Source of the DNA: Nerophis ophidion
Taxonomy: Eukaryota > Chordata > Actinopteri > Syngnathiformes > Syngnathidae
Assembly (NCBI RefSeq): GCF_033978795.1
Contig: NC_084615.1
Span: 31,241,719-31,305,718 of the forward strand
Direction: 5' to 3'
DNA: 64,000 nt
Made by a program: the position numbers and the translations under genes. The notes beneath the pieces were generated by a model. It did no database searches. It was not told the origin of the DNA and worked only from the letters and a program-made list of their open reading frames with translations. Shown here in pieces: positions 10,857-21,755 of this stretch (positions are counted from its first letter, which is position 1; every line of letters starts with the position of its first letter).

Positions 10857-11400
10857 CGGACTCTCATCGTCCGGGTTCCATGGACCACCAAAGATAGACA
10901 TTACGTCGAGCAGTTTGTGACTTTTGTTTTATTGTTTCAATAAAACCTTTCATCTTTCGCTTTTCAGCCGGCCGCGTTTGCGTCTTCCTTCCGGCTCTCT
11001 TCCTCTTCCACGCTCGCTCCACATCCGCTTCTCTCTGGCTTCCTCTCCGGTCTCTGCCTCTCTCTTCCACGTTTCCGGCTGTCGCCCTTTTACAGAGTGC
11101 GCGAGGATTATTTACTTGTGCCCAGCTGGGTGCCCCGCACACCTGATCACGATTGCGGCGTCGCCTCCGGTACGCCCCGCCTCGCCGCTCGCTCACCGTC
11201 TACGCCTCCTCGCCGCCATCTTGGGCCGGGCTCCAGCGTGCCCTGCCTCCCTGTCGGACTGCTGGCCCCGCCTCTCCACACAGTGTTTTGCTTGTGTCTG
11301 CTTTTAATGGTAAGATCTAGGCCTCTTGTGTACTCCGATAGTTCGCACTGTTTTTTCTGCACACTCGCTGTATTGGTTTTGGTGGTCAACCCCTTCCATT
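10857..11400. other. GC- and CpG-rich stretch in an AT-rich intron
   Basis: From about 10970 to 11290 the base composition changes sharply, with many CpG (GCCGGCCGCG, CGATTGCGGCGTCGCC, CTCGCCGCTCGCTCACCG). A small palindrome TTTTATTG-TTT-CAATAAAA is at 10928-10946, and TTTTCAGCC at 10963 could be a splice acceptor. The open frames on both strands are a by-product of the composition. It could be an LTR, a captured 5' exon or a CpG island; no decisive motif was found. Confidence 0.35.
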
Positions 11401-12047
11401 ACTTCCGCTCAAAAGTCACATTACGAAATACAACCTATTGACTCGAGGTGATTCAATGCCTAGTAGTGCGCAAGTGTGTTGTTATGTAGTATTTCTCCAG
11501 CTGTGTTCATGCGGTGACATAAAACATGAGGTATTTATTAAAGTCGGACTGGGGAGGACATCACTGAAGGCCTAGGTGTGAAAAGAATGGCCCGCCACTG
11601 GATAGCGTGTAGTACAGTAAATGAGCGAGACCATTGCAGGTGCCAACTTTTGACATATAGCCTGCTATTTAGTAGAAATAGGCCCCGGAGTGTGCTTGTA
11701 CGCTTGTGTTCATGTGCTTAGTTTGTGATCCTGTGACATGGTTGCCTAAGTCTGTGTAGGCGGCATCACATCTGCTCACCTTGCATGGCAAGTTGTTCTG
11801 CTGCCTTCTGCCGACTCGTTATTTCAATTTGCCCCATTAAAATATAGTATTTTGTCACTCTTCTTCCTGTTTTTTTTTTGCCACAAGATAAGCATCATTT
11901 CTTCTTTGTGTTGCTTCACATTGTGTTCATTTCTCATGCATATACTGTATTGCGTTTGTAACTATTTAAATGCGTGTATTAATGCCTGGAGTTTTTTTTG
12001 TCAATGCTACTACCAGTTGCAGTTCTCAATGTTGACCACCAGTAGTA
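11401..12047. other. intron, no feature recognised
   Basis: No repeat edge, exon or RNA gene recognised; base composition returns to the AT-rich background. Confidence 0.4.
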
Positions 12048-12358
12048 CCGTATTTTTCGGATTATAAGTCACAGTTTTTTTCATAGTTTGTCCAGGGGTG
12101 CGACTTATACTCAGGAGCGACTTATGTGTGAAATTATTTCCACAGTACCGTAAAATATCGAATAATATTATTTAGCTCATTCACGTAAGAGACTAGACGT
12201 ATAAGATTTCATGGGATTTATCGATTAGGAGTAATAGATTGTTTGGTAAACGTATAGCATGTTCTATATGTTATAGTTATCTGAATGACTCTTACCATAA
12301 TATTTTACGTTAACATACCAGGCACCTTCTCAGTTGGTTATTTATGCGTCATATAACG

Positions 12359-13394
12359 CAGTGTTTTTCAACCTTTTTTGAGCCAAGGCACATTTTTTTC
12401 ATTAAAATATTCCGGAGGCACACCACCAGCAGAAATCATTAAAAACTTAAACTCAGTTGACAGTAAAAAGTCGTTGTCGCAATTGTTGGATATGACTTTA
12501 AAGCATAACCAAGCATGCATGACTATAGCTCTTGTCTCAAAGTAGGTGTACTGTCACCACCTGTCACATCACACCCTGACTTATTCGGACTTTTTTTTTG
12601 CGGTTTTCCTGTGTGTAGTGTTTTAGTTCTTGTCTTGCGCCTCTATTTTGGTGACTTCTCCTGTTTCGTTGGCTTTTTCCTGTAGCAGTTTTATGTCTTC
12701 CTTGAGCACTATTCCCCCAATCTACTTGGTTTTTGCAATCAAAAATATTCAAGATGTTGCTATCCTTCTTTGTAGGGACATTGTTGACTGTCATGTCATG
12801 TTCAAATGTACTTTGTGGACGCCATCTTTGTTCAACACGCTGTAAGTCTTTGCTGTCGTCCAGCATTCTGTTTTTGTTTACTTTATAGCCAGTTCAGTTT
12901 TTTTTTTGTTCCATAAGCTTCAATGCCTTTTCTTTGGGGCACTAAACTTTTGTTTATTTTTGGTTTTAGCATTAGATAGCTTTTTACCTGCAACCTGCCT
13001 CCCACTGTCATCTGCAGATTGGGATCACAATAAACAATGTTCCGACATCTACAAAGCAATTATCTACCTGCTGCAACCTACTGATATTGAAGAGTATTGA
13101 TGAGTTTTTCTTGAGCCCTGGTGTGGGATCTGAGCCGAGGATGTTGTTGTGGCTTGTGCAGCCCTTTTAGACACTCGTGATCTAGGCCTATGTAAGTAAA
13201 CATTGATTGATTGATTGACGAGTATACATTGTTACTCTGCCGATCTCTAGACAGCACCGACACTCAACAACACATCATTTGCAGACTATAATTACTGGTT
13301 TGCAAAAAATATTTTTACCCCAAATTGGTGAAATTACATAATCTCCCACGGCACACCAGACTGGATCACCGGGCACAGTGGTTGAAAAACACTG
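12359..13394. mobile_element. hAT nonautonomous element nested in family K
   Basis: Ends CAGTGTTTTTCAACC and GGTTGAAAAACACTG are perfect inverted repeats, and the 8-bp target ATATAACG is repeated exactly at 12351-12358 and 13395-13402. There is no intact transposase. Inside, a LINE L fragment sits at 13100-13222. Confidence 0.9.
13100..13222 (+). repeat. LINE family L 3' end fragment with (GATT)n tail
   Basis: TTGAGCCCTGGTGTGGGATC, GTTGTGGCTTGTGCAGCCC and a (GATT)n tail at 13203-13218 match the 3' end seen (reversed) at 8238 and 58532. It is nested within the hAT element, the third level of insertion here. Confidence 0.7.
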
Positions 13395-14129
13395 ATATAA
13401 CGTACACTTATTCAGCCTGTTGTTCACTATTCTTTTTTTATTTTAAAATGCCTTTCAAATGTCTATTCTTGGTGTTGGGTTTTTATCAAATACATTTACC
13501 CCAAAAATGTGACTTGTACTCCAGTGCAACTTGAATATGTTTTTTTCCTTCTTTATTATGCATTTTCGGCAGGTGCGACTTATACTCCGGAGCGACTTGT
13601 ACCCCGAAAAATACAGTATAGCGAATTTGTCGTATGTCCGATATTTTTGATTTTGAACACAGGTTGTAGTTTTATTTGCATCAGGTTAAAATGTTGTGTG
13701 TTTATAGCAGTAGGTCTAACCATGTTTTGAATGTTATGCAGTGCATCCGGAAAGTATTCCCAATGCTTTAATTTTTCCACATTTTGTTATGTTACGGTCT
13801 TATAAATTAATTTTCCCCCTCAAAATTATACACACAAGTCCCCATAATGACAATGTGAAAGTTTTTTTTATTTTTTTATTTTGCAATTTTTTACAAAACA
13901 AAACAAATTTTAAAAAATCACATGTACACATTCACAGCATACTTTGTTAATGCACCTACAGCCTTAAGTCTTTTGAATACAATGCCACAAATTTGGCACA
14001 TCTGTCTTTGGGCAGCTTTCACCCATTCCTTTTTGCCCATTCCTCTTTGCAGCACCTCTCAAGCTACATCAGGATGGATAGGAAGCATATGTTTTTATTC
14101 AGGATGTCTCTGTACAATGCTGCATTCTT

Positions 14130-14700
14130 CTAAGTCAGGGAGGTAACCCAGAACCGCATGGTCACTCTGTCAGCGATACAGCATCCCTCTCTGGAGAGAA
14201 GAGAACCTTCTAGAAGGACAACCATCTCTGCAGCACTCCACCAATAAGCCAATATGATATAGTGGCCAGATGCAAGCCACTTCATAGGAAATAATTTGCC
14301 AAGATGCACCTGAAAGACTCTCAGACCAAGAAAAACTGAATTATCTGGTCTGATGAAACAGACATTAAACTCTTTGGTGTGAATACCAGGCATCACGTTT
14401 GGAGGAAACCAGGCACCGTTCATCACCAGGCCAATACCATCCTTACTGTGAAGTAAGGTGGTGGCAACATCATGCTTTGGGGATGTTTTTTTAGCAGCAG
14501 GAACTGGGAGACTAGTCAGGATAAAGGGAAATATGAATACAGCAATGTACAGAGACAACCAGGATGAAAACCAATGCTTTTTATTCAACATGATGGAGCT
14601 TGAGAGGTGCTACAAAGAGGAATGGGCGAAGATGCCCAAAGACGTGTGTGCTAAGATTGTGGCATCGTGTTCAAAAAGACTGGAAGCCCTAATTTCTGCC
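14130..14700 (+). pseudogene. Tc1-like transposase remnant, family J
   Basis: On the + strand, in shifting frames, one can read WSDETDIKLFGVNTRHHVWR, a GGGNIMLWG-like block at 14460-14485, and a C-terminal piece EEWAKMPKDVCAKIVASCSK (within 14458-14718). Frameshifts and stops break it everywhere. The middle with the second catalytic Asp and the Glu is deleted. Confidence 0.7.
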
Positions 14701-14706
14701 AAAGAA

Positions 14707-14850
14707 TTGATTGATTGATTGATTGAAACTTTTATTCATAGATTGCACAGTTCAGTACATATTCCGTACAATCGACCACTAAATGGTAACACCCGAATAC
14801 GTTTTTCAAATGGTTTAAGTCGGGGTCCACGTAAATCAATTCATGGTAGC
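14707..14850 (+). repeat. SINE-like repeat with (TTGA)n start
   Basis: A (TTGA)n tract at 14707-14727 is followed by AACTTTTATTCATAGATTGC, CATATTCCGTACAATCGACC and TTAAGTCGGGGTCCACG. It sits inside the Tc1 copy. The family is not assigned. Confidence 0.5.
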
Positions 14851-15044
14851 TAATGGAGGAAAGACTGTGAATACTAATGGACATGTGTCCATTTTTTTAT
14901 TTTTTAGTACATTTTATTAAATTTAGAAAAAATACTTTTCATATTGGCATTACGGGGTATTTGAGGACAAAAATGTATCCATTTTGCAATGACAACATAA
15001 CAAAATGTGGAAAAAGTGAAGTACTGCATTTTTTGGGTGCACAG

Positions 15045-16396
15045 TTAATAAAATATTGTGCAAAAGACAGTAAAGTGTCTCTTAAACTGACGTTACTATT
15101 TGAAAAACTAAACAATTGAAAATAAGAAAACAAAAGAAAAATACTATAAAAAAATCATGAGACATGAGAAAGCCATAATATCTACATTTGATGCTTGTTA
15201 ATTCTGCACCACCATTATTTTATAGTATCATTAAAAATTGGATTGTCTCATTCATTGCTAGTTTTTACACTAACGCAAAACAAATAGTATGAAATAAATA
15301 TCTAAAAAGAAATGAATTAAATTAAATGAAATACGTTGTAATTTAAATCAACATTTTTATAGAATATTAAAAGCAATACAGAAAACAAAATAAATTATTC
15401 CAAGTTTATTTGTACAGCACAACGGCAACCCCCGGACCCACGTCCGGGCATGGAAAATGTCAAGTCAATGGGTCAAGTCATTTCAAAGAAAAAGTCTCAT
15501 TAGCCAAAGATTGAATGATGTCAAACATAACAAGTAGTGACATATCATAAGTACTGTAAAACGTCTTTAATCCATCCATCCATTTTCTACCGCTTATTCC
15601 CTTTGTCATCCTATTCCACATAGTTTTTTTTGCCATTTCATTATCCCTCCAATCACAGCTGTCCCGGCGTCAGCTCATTCATACGTTAGACACAAACAAA
15701 AATTCCACACGGCGTCTCGTTGTCGGCATGAATCAAAAATGCTGTTTAAAGAGCCTCAAGTATGTAGATCTTTTTAATTAGCGAAAGCGTACTTCAAAGT
15801 CTTCTTCTTATGAATATTCAACCTTGTATTTGTCTTTTTTCCTCTCCTCTCTCTTGGCTTCACAGCCATCTGTCTGCTCGTCTTTGATGTGCACCACATG
15901 TCTCGACAGTTGTTGTTCCTGATGCCAGCGTGCATTGTCACAAACACATCTTTAATGTATGTGGCGCAAGGTAATGGATGGCCCCAAAGATGCTTCCAAG
16001 AGGCACACAGCAGACAAACATGCCATTTATAGAAGTCAGACTTATGTAATACCAATTCACTGAAATAGTTTCTTGTCTCTGCAGTACATATTCATGTCTT
16101 TATAGGATAGGATGAAATGGACATGGAAACGATCGTTTCCAGGGTTATCATGTGACCTTTATGAACAGTTAAAGCATATGTTGTAAGTGCATTTTAACTC
16201 TCGTGCAAGTGGTAAAAGAAGTTAATCACTTTTGAAAGACACTCTGACATTGTTGACCGTCATACATGTCCAAAAAAAGTTAACCGCTGTCAAAATAACT
16301 TGTTAACATGAACGCAAGGTAAGTCGTGTCACACCAAAACAAATCGGAATGAGAAAATGCTGTTCTTCTTCTTCTTTTATTATCTTTAAGTAAGTT
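15045..16396. other. intron; only a SINE H remnant seen
   Basis: A short SINE H 3' end (CCATCCATCCATTTTCTACC, 15571-15604) is present. The rest, including a 93-codon antisense frame at 15774-16055, shows no recognisable element. Confidence 0.45.
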
Positions 16397-16512
16397 CAGG
16401 GGTCGGCACCCTTTTGAGCCCATTTCCCACCAACGTTAACCCACCTAGAGCCGCAAACTCTGTTTGAGCCCAAAAATGACAATAACACTACTTTTAGTTT
16501 CATTACATTTAA

Positions 16513-17848
16513 AGGCCTAGTGGAATGAGATTTTCTTATTTAAACAGGGATAGCAGGTCCATTCTATGTGTCATGCTTGATAAATTTGCGATATTGCCAT
16601 ATTTTTGCTGAAAGGATTTATTAGAGAAAATCGACGATAAAGTTCACAACTTTTGTTCGCTCCTAAAAAAGCCCTGCCTTTCCCGGAAGTAGTGCGCGTG
16701 ACGTCACAGATTGTCGGACTCCTCAAATCCACCTATTGATTATTATCTTGGACGCCAGCAGCGCGAGCGATTCTGATCGAGAAAGCGACAATTTCCCCAT
16801 TAATTGGAGCGAGGATGAAAGATTCGTGTTTGAGGATATTGATAGCGACGGACTACAAAAAAGAAAAGAAAAAAAAAAGCGATAGCTCCGGGCGACGGCA
16901 GTGTGAGCGTTTCAGATGTAAATAGACACATGTACTAGGATAATTCTGGAAGATCCCTTATCTGCTTATTACAGGGCGGCATAGCTCGGTTGGTAGAGTG
17001 GCCCTGCCAGCAACTTGAGGGTTGCAGGTTCGATTCCCGCTTTTGACATCCTAGTCACTGCCGTTGTGTCCTTGGGCAAGACACTTTACCCACCTGCTCC
17101 CAGTGCCACCCACACTGGTTTAAAAAATATAACTTAGATATTGGGTTTCACTATGTAAAGCGCTTTGAGTCACTAGAGAAAAGCGCTATATAAATATAAT
17201 TCGTATTGTTCTAATAGTGTTTTAGTGAGATTTTAAAGATTGTAAAGGAAAGATTGTAAAGGTCGGATGGCTGCGTTGAACACACTGTGTCTCAGAGAGA
17301 AGCCGAGGAGCCAAGCTCACAGCTGCTGCAGAGCGACGAATAATCCACGGATATTTTTGGTAAGATATATATACATCACAATTTACCCATCCAAAAACAT
17401 GCTGGTTGACGTAGAGAAAACATGTTCGCTTGACCGCTCTGCTTTCACAACAAACAAAGAAACGCCGGCTGGGTCTCGTTGCTAAAGAAAGCTGCAATCC
17501 ACCGCTTTCCACCAACAGCATTGTTTTTTATAGTCTCCATTATTAAATGAACAAATTGCAAAATATTCAGCAACACAGATGTCCAAAAATACTGTATAAT
17601 TATGCGGTTAAAGCAGGCGACTTTTAGCTGTGTGTGTGCGCAGTGCTAATATTTCCTCACAGTCCGTGACGTCACGTGTATGCGTCATCATTCCGCGACG
17701 TTTTCAACAAGAAACTCCCGGGAAATTAAAAATTGAGATTTAGTAAACTAAAAAGGCCGTATTGGCATGTGTTGCAATGTTAATATTTCATAATTGATAT
17801 ATAAACTATCAGACTGCATGGTCGGTAGTAGTGGGTTTCAGTAGGCCT
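16513..17848 (+). mobile_element. Kolobok-like TTAA element, family D copy 1
   Basis: Starts AGGCCTAGTGGAATGAG after TTAA (16509-16512) and ends TTTCAGTAGGCCT before TTAA (17849-17852). The second copy, at 58801-59872, has the same ends. An acidic frame near 16750-16855 reads SASDSDRESDNF and NWSEDERFV. A SINE is inserted at 16973. No catalytic core is visible. Confidence 0.72.
16973..17203 (+). repeat. tRNA-derived SINE F, near full length, nested in element D1
   Basis: GGCATAGCTCGGTTGGTAGA forms the head; GGTTCGATTCC is an exact box B. The tail is AAGCGCTTTGAGTCACTAGA then GCTATATAAATATAATTC. It interrupts element D1 where copy D2 reads straight through (near 59230-59245). Confidence 0.88.
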
Positions 17849-18051
17849 TTAAAGGGGAACATTATCACAATTTCAGAAGGGTTAAAACCAATAAAAATCA
17901 GTTCCCAGTGGCTTATTTTATTTTTCAAAATTGTTTTCAAAATGTTACCCGTCCCGGAATATCCCTAAAAAAAGCTTTAAAGTGCTTGATTTTCGCTATT
18001 TGCTTAAGCCACTGTCCATTTCCCTGTGACGTCATATAGCGATTCCAAACA

Positions 18052-18264
18052 ATGGTGGATAGCGCAGCAAGATATAGCGACATTAGCTCGGATTCAGACT
18101 CGGATTTCAGCGGCTTAAGCGATTCAAGAGATTACGCATGTATTGAAACAGATGGTTGGAGTATGGAGGCAGATAGCGAAAACAAAATTGAAGAAGAAAC
18201 TGAAGCTATTGAGCGAATAGCTATTGACGCTATTCGGCCATCTTTGCGTTATCATCGCCGGTAA
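18052..18264 (+). pseudogene. acidic ORF of element E2 (70 codons)
   Basis: MVDSAARYSDISSDSDSDFS, GLSDSRDYACIETDGWSM and EADSENKIEEETEAIE. It corresponds closely to the ORFs at 3228-3479 and 49085-49384. The reading frame is open in all three copies although the surrounding sequence has drifted. Function unknown. Confidence 0.5.
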
Positions 18265-18835
18265 AATGTGCAGACCAACCGATCAGGACTTTCGCATTGA
18301 CAGCGGATCAACTTAAATCCGTGGATTGGTAAGTGTTTGTTTCGCATTAAATGTGGGTGGAAGGAAACGCTGGATGTAAATATAGTTTCAAATATACATA
18401 CAGGTAGCCTAAATAGCCTGTTAGCATCGATTAGCTAGCAGTCATGCCGCGACCAAATATGTCTGATTAGCACATAAGTCAATAACAACAACTACACTCA
18501 GCTTTGTGATTTCGTTGACTTTATCGTTGGGAATGCATCTGATTTGAGTGTCGCAGGATATCCACACATTTTTGCCATTTCTGTGCCATCTCCGTCGTAG
18601 CATCGCCGGTAAAAACCAAACGAGGGACTTTCGCATCTCTTGACATTGGAGCAACTTAAATCCGTCGATTGCTAAGTGTTTGTTTGGCATTAAATGTGGG
18701 TGGAGGGAAAGGCTAGATGTAAATATAGCTACAAATGAGGCATAATGCTGCAATATGTACACACAGCTAGCCTAAATAGCATGTTAGCATCGATTAGCAT
18801 GCCGTGCTAATCGATTCACATTCTACGTAAATCAA

Positions 18836-18892
18836 CTTGAATCCGTCCCTGATCGTGTTGTTACACCCTCCGACAACACACCGACGAGGCAT
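18836..18892 (-). pseudogene. THAP zinc-finger start in element E2
   Basis: Read leftward from ATG at 18892 it gives MPRRCVVGGCNNTIRDGFKL, the same C-x4-C start as in copy E1. No second half of the finger is in frame. Confidence 0.55.
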
Positions 18893-19904
18893 GATGTATC
18901 CAATGTATCGGAAAACAGTCGAAAAAACGGAAAATAACAGAGCTCATTCGACTCGATGCGTCTGATGTGTAGGGAAGAATGGCGTTGAGTACCGATGTGA
19001 CGTCACGTTCTGACGTCGTCGCTCAGAGAGGCATAAACAGAAAGGCGTTTTAATTCGCCAAAATTCACCCATTTAGAGTTCGGAAATCGGTTAAAAAAAT
19101 ATATGGTCTTTTTTCTGCAACATCAAGGTATATATTGACGCTTACATATGTCTGGTGATAATGTTCCCCTTTAAGCTATAGTATTTATGAAATCAAGCAC
19201 TTTTTTTGCTCTGATCAGCTTTCCGCAGCAGTTCCGAAACTGCTCTTTTTCGGTCATCTCCAGCTTGGTAGTATTTTTCCGCAAATACTGTGTGTTTGTT
19301 CTGGAAATGTATTTCCACATTTGATTTTTTGTTGTTTGCTATTTTCTCCCCACATATTAAACACACAGTCTAACCAACCTCGTCAACAGTAAACGCAAAT
19401 GAAACAGTCCATGTAGCATTAAATGTTTTATTTTCATAAGAAATGTTTCTCTTTTTTATTTGTCCATTGCTAATTTACTGAGGGTTGACCTCTAAAAACA
19501 ATGCAATTGTTTGGCAGCAAAAGATGACGCATTGAAGGTGTTACAATACATTTTGATAAATAAAATATTGCAATATAACAAACTCTAAAATAGAAACGGC
19601 TGCATTAAAATAGACGAACTAAATAATATAAAATAAATAAAATAGCCATTATTTATTTACATTTTTTCAAAAGCAGAAGGGAGCCAGGCCTGAGGCATGA
19701 AAGAGCCGCATGCGGCTCCAGAGCCATGGGTTGCTGACCCCTGAGTTTGTTAATACATTAGAAACATAACTCGAAAACCTATGGGCAGATTTTCATTCAA
19801 CCTTCAGGAAATACCAGTAATGACCTTGTAACGTAAACAAAAGGTAACACAGGAAAAATTATCTGGATCAGTCCGGAAACCAAATCTGTTGATGTTTCTG
19901 ACAT

Positions 19905-20052
19905 TTCTCCCAGGTGGTTCCCTCCTAGGTTTCTCATTGTATCCCATCGGGTTGAGTTTTTTCTTGCCCTGATGTGGGATCTGAGCCAAGGATGTCATTG
20001 TGGCTTGAACAACCCTTTGAGTCAATTATGATTAATGGCTATATACATAAAC

Positions 20053-20089
<37 letters not shown>
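19905..20089 (+). repeat. LINE family L 3' end with (GATT)n tail
   Basis: GTTTCTCATTGTATCCCATC, CTTGCCCTGATGTGGGATCT and GTCATTGTGGCTTGAACAA lead to a (GATT)n tail at 20055-20088, matching the other L copies. It is 5' truncated, as usual for LINEs. Confidence 0.75.
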
Positions 20090-20091
<2 letters not shown>

Positions 20092-21755
20092 GTTTGGCAT
20101 TTCCTGAACATTTCGTCAAAATCCAACCTTCTCTGTTATACTTAGAATTTTGGTTGAACTCTAAAATCTAATGACTTCTGAAGAATGGGACGTTTGGAAA
20201 TCCCTACTCACTTTATGAACTCAATCACCATTTCATCTCATATCCGTTCTCTCGCTTCTTCCTCCACTTTTTACCACCTCGATGTCTCTTGGTACACCTC
20301 AGAAGCGCCACCTGACACACGCCGTCCACCCATGCAGGCCATCTCAGGAAATGGGCGTGTGGTGTGTCGAACTATGTCAGGGGACAGAGTGGGTGGGAGT
20401 ACGAGAGCGAGTGAGAGGAGGGGAAAGGGAGGATACTGATTAAAATAATAAACAGCTGTGAAAACCAGTGGGGCTGCTGGTGGCCCACAGAGCCACCGAG
20501 GCTGCCAGCGGCACGGGGATCCAGCCGGTACCGCGGCCGGGGACCCCATTGATCCACGAAGGAATCAACTTCATGTCTGTCGTCATCTCAAGGACCGGCA
20601 AACTTGGTGACGTTTGGTCCTGGTTGGTCCATGAGGACTCTATGAACACGTGGCTTTGAGTTCCAGCGCAAGAAGAAAGCATTCTTTGACTAAGTGCTCT
20701 AGTCATGGCAGTGATTAGGGGGTGTGTTGTAGAGCGAGAGCAGACACTGAGGTGACTCTGTGTCCACCTTTGGGGAATGGACCATGTGCTTCTTTGTTTG
20801 GATGTAAAAAAATGTTCCTTTTATCGGAGGTCCTCCATGGTGGACATCGCGCCCTTCATGCCCAAAAAGGAGGCTCTGTTTATATCCCTCGAGAAAAACC
20901 CTTATCTCCAATTTGCAGACTTCCATTTCAAGATTTGTTGGATTCCCCATTCCTGGCTGCAAATTATGCGCTGTCATCATTTAGCTGTGACTCTGTCAAA
21001 GCTCCAGCGCCACCCGTCGTCCTTCTAATCCCGATCACGGCTGCCGCAAGCATGCTTGCAGGGGCAGCTGTTTTCCTCGTCATCTTGGCTCGGATGTAAC
21101 TGGATCTGGTTATCGATGATTGGTTTAAGTGGGATCAAGACCTTAGATTTCTTTCAATTTAAGCGTACCTCTTGCTTTGAACCTTTTTTTTTGGTTTTCA
21201 ACCAAAGTTAGAGAGGATGTATGGCTGGGCTTGATGTTTCCAAGAAGATTTAGGTGCATCGGGTCATCCATGAGTGGGATGTGTGAAGTGGGATCAAGGC
21301 TTTGGCTTCTTTTGGATTTAAGATTGGCTCTTGTACTGGACCTTTTTGACGGAAACTTTGGATGAGAGCGTAGAGGATGTAGGGCTTGCAGAGAGTGGGA
21401 GGAACCAAAGCACACACTGCAATATGATTGGTTTGAATTTCAGCCTGCAGGAGCTCCTCGGCAAGTTTGAACAGGTATTTATTTTCTCCTTCCTGCTGGG
21501 TTTCGGCCTAAATTTGCCATTGACATTTTGAAGTTCCCAGGAAATGTGTAAACATTCCCCATCCTCCACTGGAACTGTATGTGCTCTGTCCAGTCATTGA
21601 AATGGAAAGTATAGAGTCTTTGATAAGCTTCAGACACAGGGCCTTGATTTACTGTAGCTGACCTTTTTTTGTTAGCATGAACTTAAATAAGGCTCATTTT
21701 GAAAACCGAGCATAATAACTACCAGTATGTTTGAAAAAAGACATCAAACTATATT
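20090..21755. other. intron, apparently single-copy, with long open frames on both strands
   Basis: No transposon ends were recognised. The stretch 20440-21100 has higher GC and overlapping open frames: + 20722-21099 (125 codons, with a hydrophobic C-terminal run VVLLIPITAAASMLAGAAVF), - 20440-20706 and - 20271-20549. None resembles a family I know, and there are no matching splice sites or starts to prefer one. It may be a conserved or newly derived sequence, or chance. Confidence 0.35.

Larger units (their letters stand above)
12048..13616. mobile_element. TA-flanked nonautonomous DNA transposon, family K copy 1
   Basis: It begins CCGTATTTTTCGGATTATAA and ends CCCCGAAAAATACAG, with TA on both sides. 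The interior repeats 'GTGCGACTTATACTC'-type motifs near both ends. Interior sequence at 12210-12358 matches copy K2 in opposite orientation (near 34440-34590). A hAT element interrupts it at 12359. Confidence 0.7.
13739..15044 (+). mobile_element. Tc1-like family J, decayed copy
   Basis: The left end GTGCATCCGGAAAGTATTC is a familiar fish Tc1 terminus. Both ends carry the subterminal CCACATTTTGTTATGTT in opposite orientation (13778-13794 and 14995-15011). Between them lie transposase remnants and a nested repeat at 14707-14850. Confidence 0.75.
17853..19170 (-). mobile_element. Kolobok-like TTAA element, copy E2
   Basis: Termini AGGGGAACATTATCAC and TGATAATGTTCCCCT, with TTAA at 17849-17852 and 19171-19174. 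The left TTAA is shared with element D1. The order is reversed relative to E1: the acidic ORF comes first on the + strand and the THAP start is on the - strand near 18892. Confidence 0.8.
16397..19743. mobile_element. hAT-like element enclosing two TTAA elements and a SINE
   Basis: Termini CAGGGGTCGGCACCC and GGGTTGCTGACCCCTG face each other. The flanking 8-mers AGTAAGTT and AGTTTGTT match at 6 of 8 positions. The host sequence itself is about 700 bp; the rest is two Kolobok-like insertions (16513-17848 and 17853-19170) and a SINE. Confidence 0.65.

Noticed and set aside
10864..11196. 110-codon Arg-rich ORF on the - strand and a 127-codon ORF on the + strand in the GC-rich stretch
   Set aside because: Both cover the same bases and come from high GC with few stops. 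No motif, and no reason to prefer a strand.
20090..21755. A further utrn exon (equivalent to dystrophin exon 55)
   Set aside because: No frame here resembles the expected W-L-x-EAE / repeat motifs of that exon; none was found from 1 to 27963.
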